From positions 29,122 to 93,121 of the forward strand of contig JBJMGT010000027.1 in assembly GCA_045807745.1 (NCBI GenBank): a stretch of DNA of 64,000 nucleotides, given 5' to 3'. The DNA comes from QHXQ01 sp045807745 (lineage in GTDB: Bacteria; Acidobacteriota; Blastocatellia; Pyrinomonadales; Pyrinomonadaceae). A program made the translations under genes and the position numbers. Below are positions 62,590-64,000 of the stretch, in pieces. Each line of letters starts with the position of its first letter. Positions within the stretch are counted from its first letter, which is position 1. A model generated the notes under the pieces. The model saw only the letters and a program-made list of their open reading frames with translations. It had not been told where the DNA came from and ran no database searches.

Positions 62590-62625
62590 GGGCGTGGGGC
62601 TGTCGCCCCACGCCCTTAAACTTTT
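62590..62625 (+). terminator. Rho-independent terminator
   Basis: Perfect 11-nt arms GGGCGTGGGGC (62590-62600) and GCCCCACGCCC (62605-62615), loop TGTC, then TTAAACTTTT. It closes the transcript begun at about 62034. Confidence 0.85.
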
Positions 62626-62842
62626 GGGCGGAAACTAAGCTAGGTAAGATGCTGACCTCCATCAGCTTTAGCTTAAAGTGATCGGTCGCTGCCTTTCCCG
62701 CTGTGTTTCCCGCACAGCTTGTAGCCTTGAAGGCTACATTACACCGTGCAATATACTACACACCTGTAGCTCATTCAACAGCCTGTATAGTCATTCTTGA
62801 TAAAAAATAGCCCGCCCTTCAAAGAGCCGCGCCGGGCCGATC
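62626..62842. other. Non-coding segment with several hairpins
   Basis: No coding frame. Nested pairs occur: TAAGCTA with TAGCTTA enclosing GCTGA with TCAGC (about 62636-62675), CTGTG with CACAG (about 62701-62718), and GTAGCCTT with AAGGCTAC (62721-62728 and 62730-62737). Could be an untranslated RNA or element end structure. Confidence 0.35.
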
Positions 62843-62985
62843 TGCCCAACGATTCAAATTCCTGCCCAACGATTCAGAGGTTATCAGGAATCGCTGGGCA
62901 AAGCACGGGTAGAAGGCTTTGATCCGTAACCTCTAAACCTTTAAGCAGTTTTGGATCAGAGGGGGTAGGTTTTGGGGCAGAATGT

Positions 62986-63465
62986 TTAGAGGCTCAATTT
63001 CCGAATCTTTTTCATCGGTAAGTAAAGATGATATTGATCATCCAAGAGTTGGGTAAATCCGAACCCAAGATAAAACTCTTTTGCTTGCTGATGCAAGGCA
63101 TCAACTGCCACAACGTTAACCCCAACTAGATCGGCTAACCGTTGGGCTAGTCTCAAGGCGTCCAAAAGCAGTTCTTTCCCTAATCCCCGCCTCTGCGCGC
63201 TTATATCTACCGCTAACCTTGCCAAGAGAACAGAAGGAATCTGTGGGTATTTGGGAGTGCTACTTGGTATCGCGTTTGGATCAACGCTACCGGAGGTAAT
63301 GGTGTAATAACCTAAAACACGGGGGGTGTCTTCGACCGCGACAAAGGTGCGGCCATAATCCCTTCCCTGATGCCGCAAGGCCGCCAAGAGGAAGTCATTT
63401 AATGATGGCTCACCGCAGTCAAAGTTGGTAAGGTCGTGAGTGGCCGCAAGGGGTTCGATGGGCAA
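62986..63465 (-). CDS. GNAT-type toxin, TacT-like acetyltransferase
   Basis: 159 aa from a TTG start. The N-terminal family wording HDLTNFDCGEPSLNDFLLAA, the GYYTITSGSV strand, and the acetyl-CoA loop LARLAVDISAQRRGLGKELL (R/QxxGxG/A form QRRGLGK) are present. AVDALHQQAKEFYLGFGF ends the fold. This is the TacT/AtaT-like group, whose members acetylate the amino group of charged tRNA to stop translation. It follows a DUF1778-type antitoxin by 14 bp, the usual order. Confidence 0.85.
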   Translation of the reverse strand: MPIEPLAATHDLTNFDCGEPSLNDFLLAALRHQGRDYGRTFVAVEDTPRVLGYYTITSGSVDPNAIPSSTPKYPQIPSVLLARLAVDISAQRRGLGKELLLDALRLAQRLADLVGVNVVAVDALHQQAKEFYLGFGFTQLLDDQYHLYLPMKKIRKLSL

Positions 63466-63479
63466 CGGACTAGCCCGCC

Positions 63480-63737
63480 TTACCTGTGTTTTCTCTTGTA
63501 TTCTTCTGCCGCTTGTTTCAGCGCGTTATTAGGCTCTTCATCCGAATCTAAGAGTGCTAGAAAAACCTCTGAATCCCTGCGGGTAAGACGGATATGCCTG
63601 TTGATTGTTTGTTCATATCCTCTAGTTGATGCGTTTTTATCAACGGTTACAGTGGCCGGTGTGGCGGCAGAGGAATAGCGGACGACGACTTCCTTCTTCG
63701 TCGCGGCCTCATCCATTCGCTGTAATACGGCTACCAT
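63480..63737 (-). CDS. DUF1778/TacA-like antitoxin, apparently 5'-truncated by an IS
   Basis: The C-terminal part is typical DUF1778 (HIRLTRRDSEVFLALLDSDE, then EPNNALKQAAEEYKRKH), the toxin-binding half of TacA-type antitoxins. What precedes it (IIMVAVLQRMDEAATKKEVV) resembles only the end of the ribbon-helix-helix domain. The first DNA-binding strand and helix are absent, and the IS1595-type end begins at about 63747. About 28 extra residues (SSAATPATVTVDKNASTRGY) sit before the conserved part. The ATG at 63737 is used here; a GTG at 63767 would read into the IS. Autoregulation of the pair may be lost. Confidence 0.6.
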   Translation of the reverse strand: MVAVLQRMDEAATKKEVVVRYSSAATPATVTVDKNASTRGYEQTINRHIRLTRRDSEVFLALLDSDEEPNNALKQAAEEYKRKHR

Positions 63738-63746
63738 AATTATGCT

Positions 63747-64000
63747 GGGGCTAGAGTAGTTAAGCACTTTCGCCGAGGTGCTAAACTACTGAAATGGAAC
63801 GACCGAACCCGTTTTATCGCCGTTCCCGAATTTCCGCCAAGAAATTCCGGCAACTCTTGCGCTTGTTCGCGCTCGATTTGACGGCCACCGATGTCGCACA
63901 TTTAACCGGTCTGACGCGCAAGAGCGTCACCACGATCTTTCTCAAAATCAGAGCGCGCATCGCCGAAGCATGCGAGCGTGATTCACCGCTCTCCTCCGGC
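63747..64000 (+). mobile_element. IS1595-type element, left end (right end off window)
   Basis: Begins around GGGGCTAGAGTAGTTAAG at 63747. A near-perfect inverted pair AGTAGTTAAGCAC (63755-63767) and GTGCTAAACTACT (63778-63790), one mismatch, stands just before the transposase ATG. The boundary is inferred from where antitoxin similarity stops; the exact terminal repeat cannot be proven without the other end. Confidence 0.5.
63794..64000 (+). CDS. IS1595-family transposase, N-terminal part
   Basis: 69 residues to the window edge: MERPNPFYRRSRISAKKFRQ, then LLRLFALDLTATDVAHLTGL, then TRKSVTTIFLKIRARIAEAC. This is the N-terminal helix-turn-helix of IS1595/ISXO2-like transposases (FRQLLRLFALDLTA, ALTGL-type recognition helix). 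The zinc-binding and DDE parts lie beyond the window. Confidence 0.8.
   Translation, partial: MERPNPFYRRSRISAKKFRQLLRLFALDLTATDVAHLTGLTRKSVTTIFLKIRARIAEACERDSPLSSG

Larger units (their letters stand above)
60551..62902. mobile_element. IS-like element, 2.35 kb, with SWIM-DDE transposase
   Basis: The ends are TTTGCCCAACGATT (60551-60564) and AATCGCTGGGCAAA (62889-62902), inverted repeats matching at 13 of 14 positions. Additional copies of TGCCCAACGATT lie at 60573-60584, 62843-62854 and 62863-62874, with a 20-bp spacing at each end, as expected for transposase binding sites. The element carries the transposase, a divergent promoter, a leaderless 65-aa gene, a structured leader, a 35-aa ORF and a terminator. 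The word GAAGGCTTT flanks it (60544-60552 and 62912-62920), but the right copy is 10 bp beyond the end, so this may not be a target duplication. Confidence 0.65.

Noticed and set aside
1..64000. CRISPR array
   Set aside because: The only regularly spaced repeats are the two short 20-bp-spaced pairs at the IS ends; no series of repeat-spacer units exists.

Overview
The window reads as chromosomal DNA of a GC-rich, Gram-negative-type bacterium, most likely an Acidobacteriota of the Blastocatellia/Pyrinomonadaceae kind. This is inferred from gene content, not from a marker gene: giant secreted proteins with lamin-tail domains, the TIGR03662/TIGR03663-like membrane pair, a secreted caspase-like protein, a beta-propeller/MauG-like cytochrome, a fossil of the C-terminal module ending EYRLRFGQP, and many small genes of a type common there. 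I found no rRNA, tRNA or CRISPR array.

Layout. 1-8.5 kb: housekeeping and small genes (partial secreted PKD-like protein, methyltransferase, rarA, zinc-ribbon membrane protein, caspase-like protein, ychF). 8.6-12.5 kb: two overlapping multi-TM genes of the TIGR03662/TIGR03663 type. 13-27.5 kb: three very large secreted paralogues (1373, 1395 and 1811 aa) with different N-terminal modules (two BNR/sialidase-like, one M36 fungalysin metallopeptidase) but the same C-terminal half. All three share one upstream promoter architecture: an 11-bp-spaced CTCAA direct repeat, a TAnnnT -10 at a fixed distance, and a leader hairpin. 27.7-47 kb: smc with an unusual acidic insert in its head, GT-C-like membrane protein, CNNM/HlyC-type transporter, YheT-like hydrolase, aminoglycoside-kinase-like gene, RecQ, secreted adenosine deaminase-like protein and small conserved genes. 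47.5-50.6 kb: a tightly overlapping operon (KdsB-like cytidylyltransferase, D-2-hydroxyacid dehydrogenase, polysaccharide glycosyltransferase). 51-60 kb: an EF-G paralogue, then a compositionally foreign 990-aa DUF4062-NACHT STAND NTPase (candidate antiphage/NLR-like protein), a decayed gene end, and a cytochrome/beta-propeller protein.

60.5-64 kb is a mobile or accessory end. It holds a 2.35-kb IS-like element with a SWIM-finger DDE transposase, mirrored divergent promoters sharing a 15-bp operator, a leaderless 65-aa gene, a structured leader that may sequester the ribosome-binding site of a 35-aa ORF, and a strong terminator. After it come a GNAT toxin with an apparently 5'-truncated DUF1778 antitoxin and the start of an IS1595-type element running off the window.

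The most notable candidates for new biology are the DUF4062-NACHT protein, the co-regulated lamin-tail paralogue family with its shared C-terminal module, and the self-contained regulatory circuit inside the SWIM-transposase element. Several start codons were moved inward from the longest open frame on the basis of ribosome-binding sites, signal peptides or family alignments; these are noted per gene.
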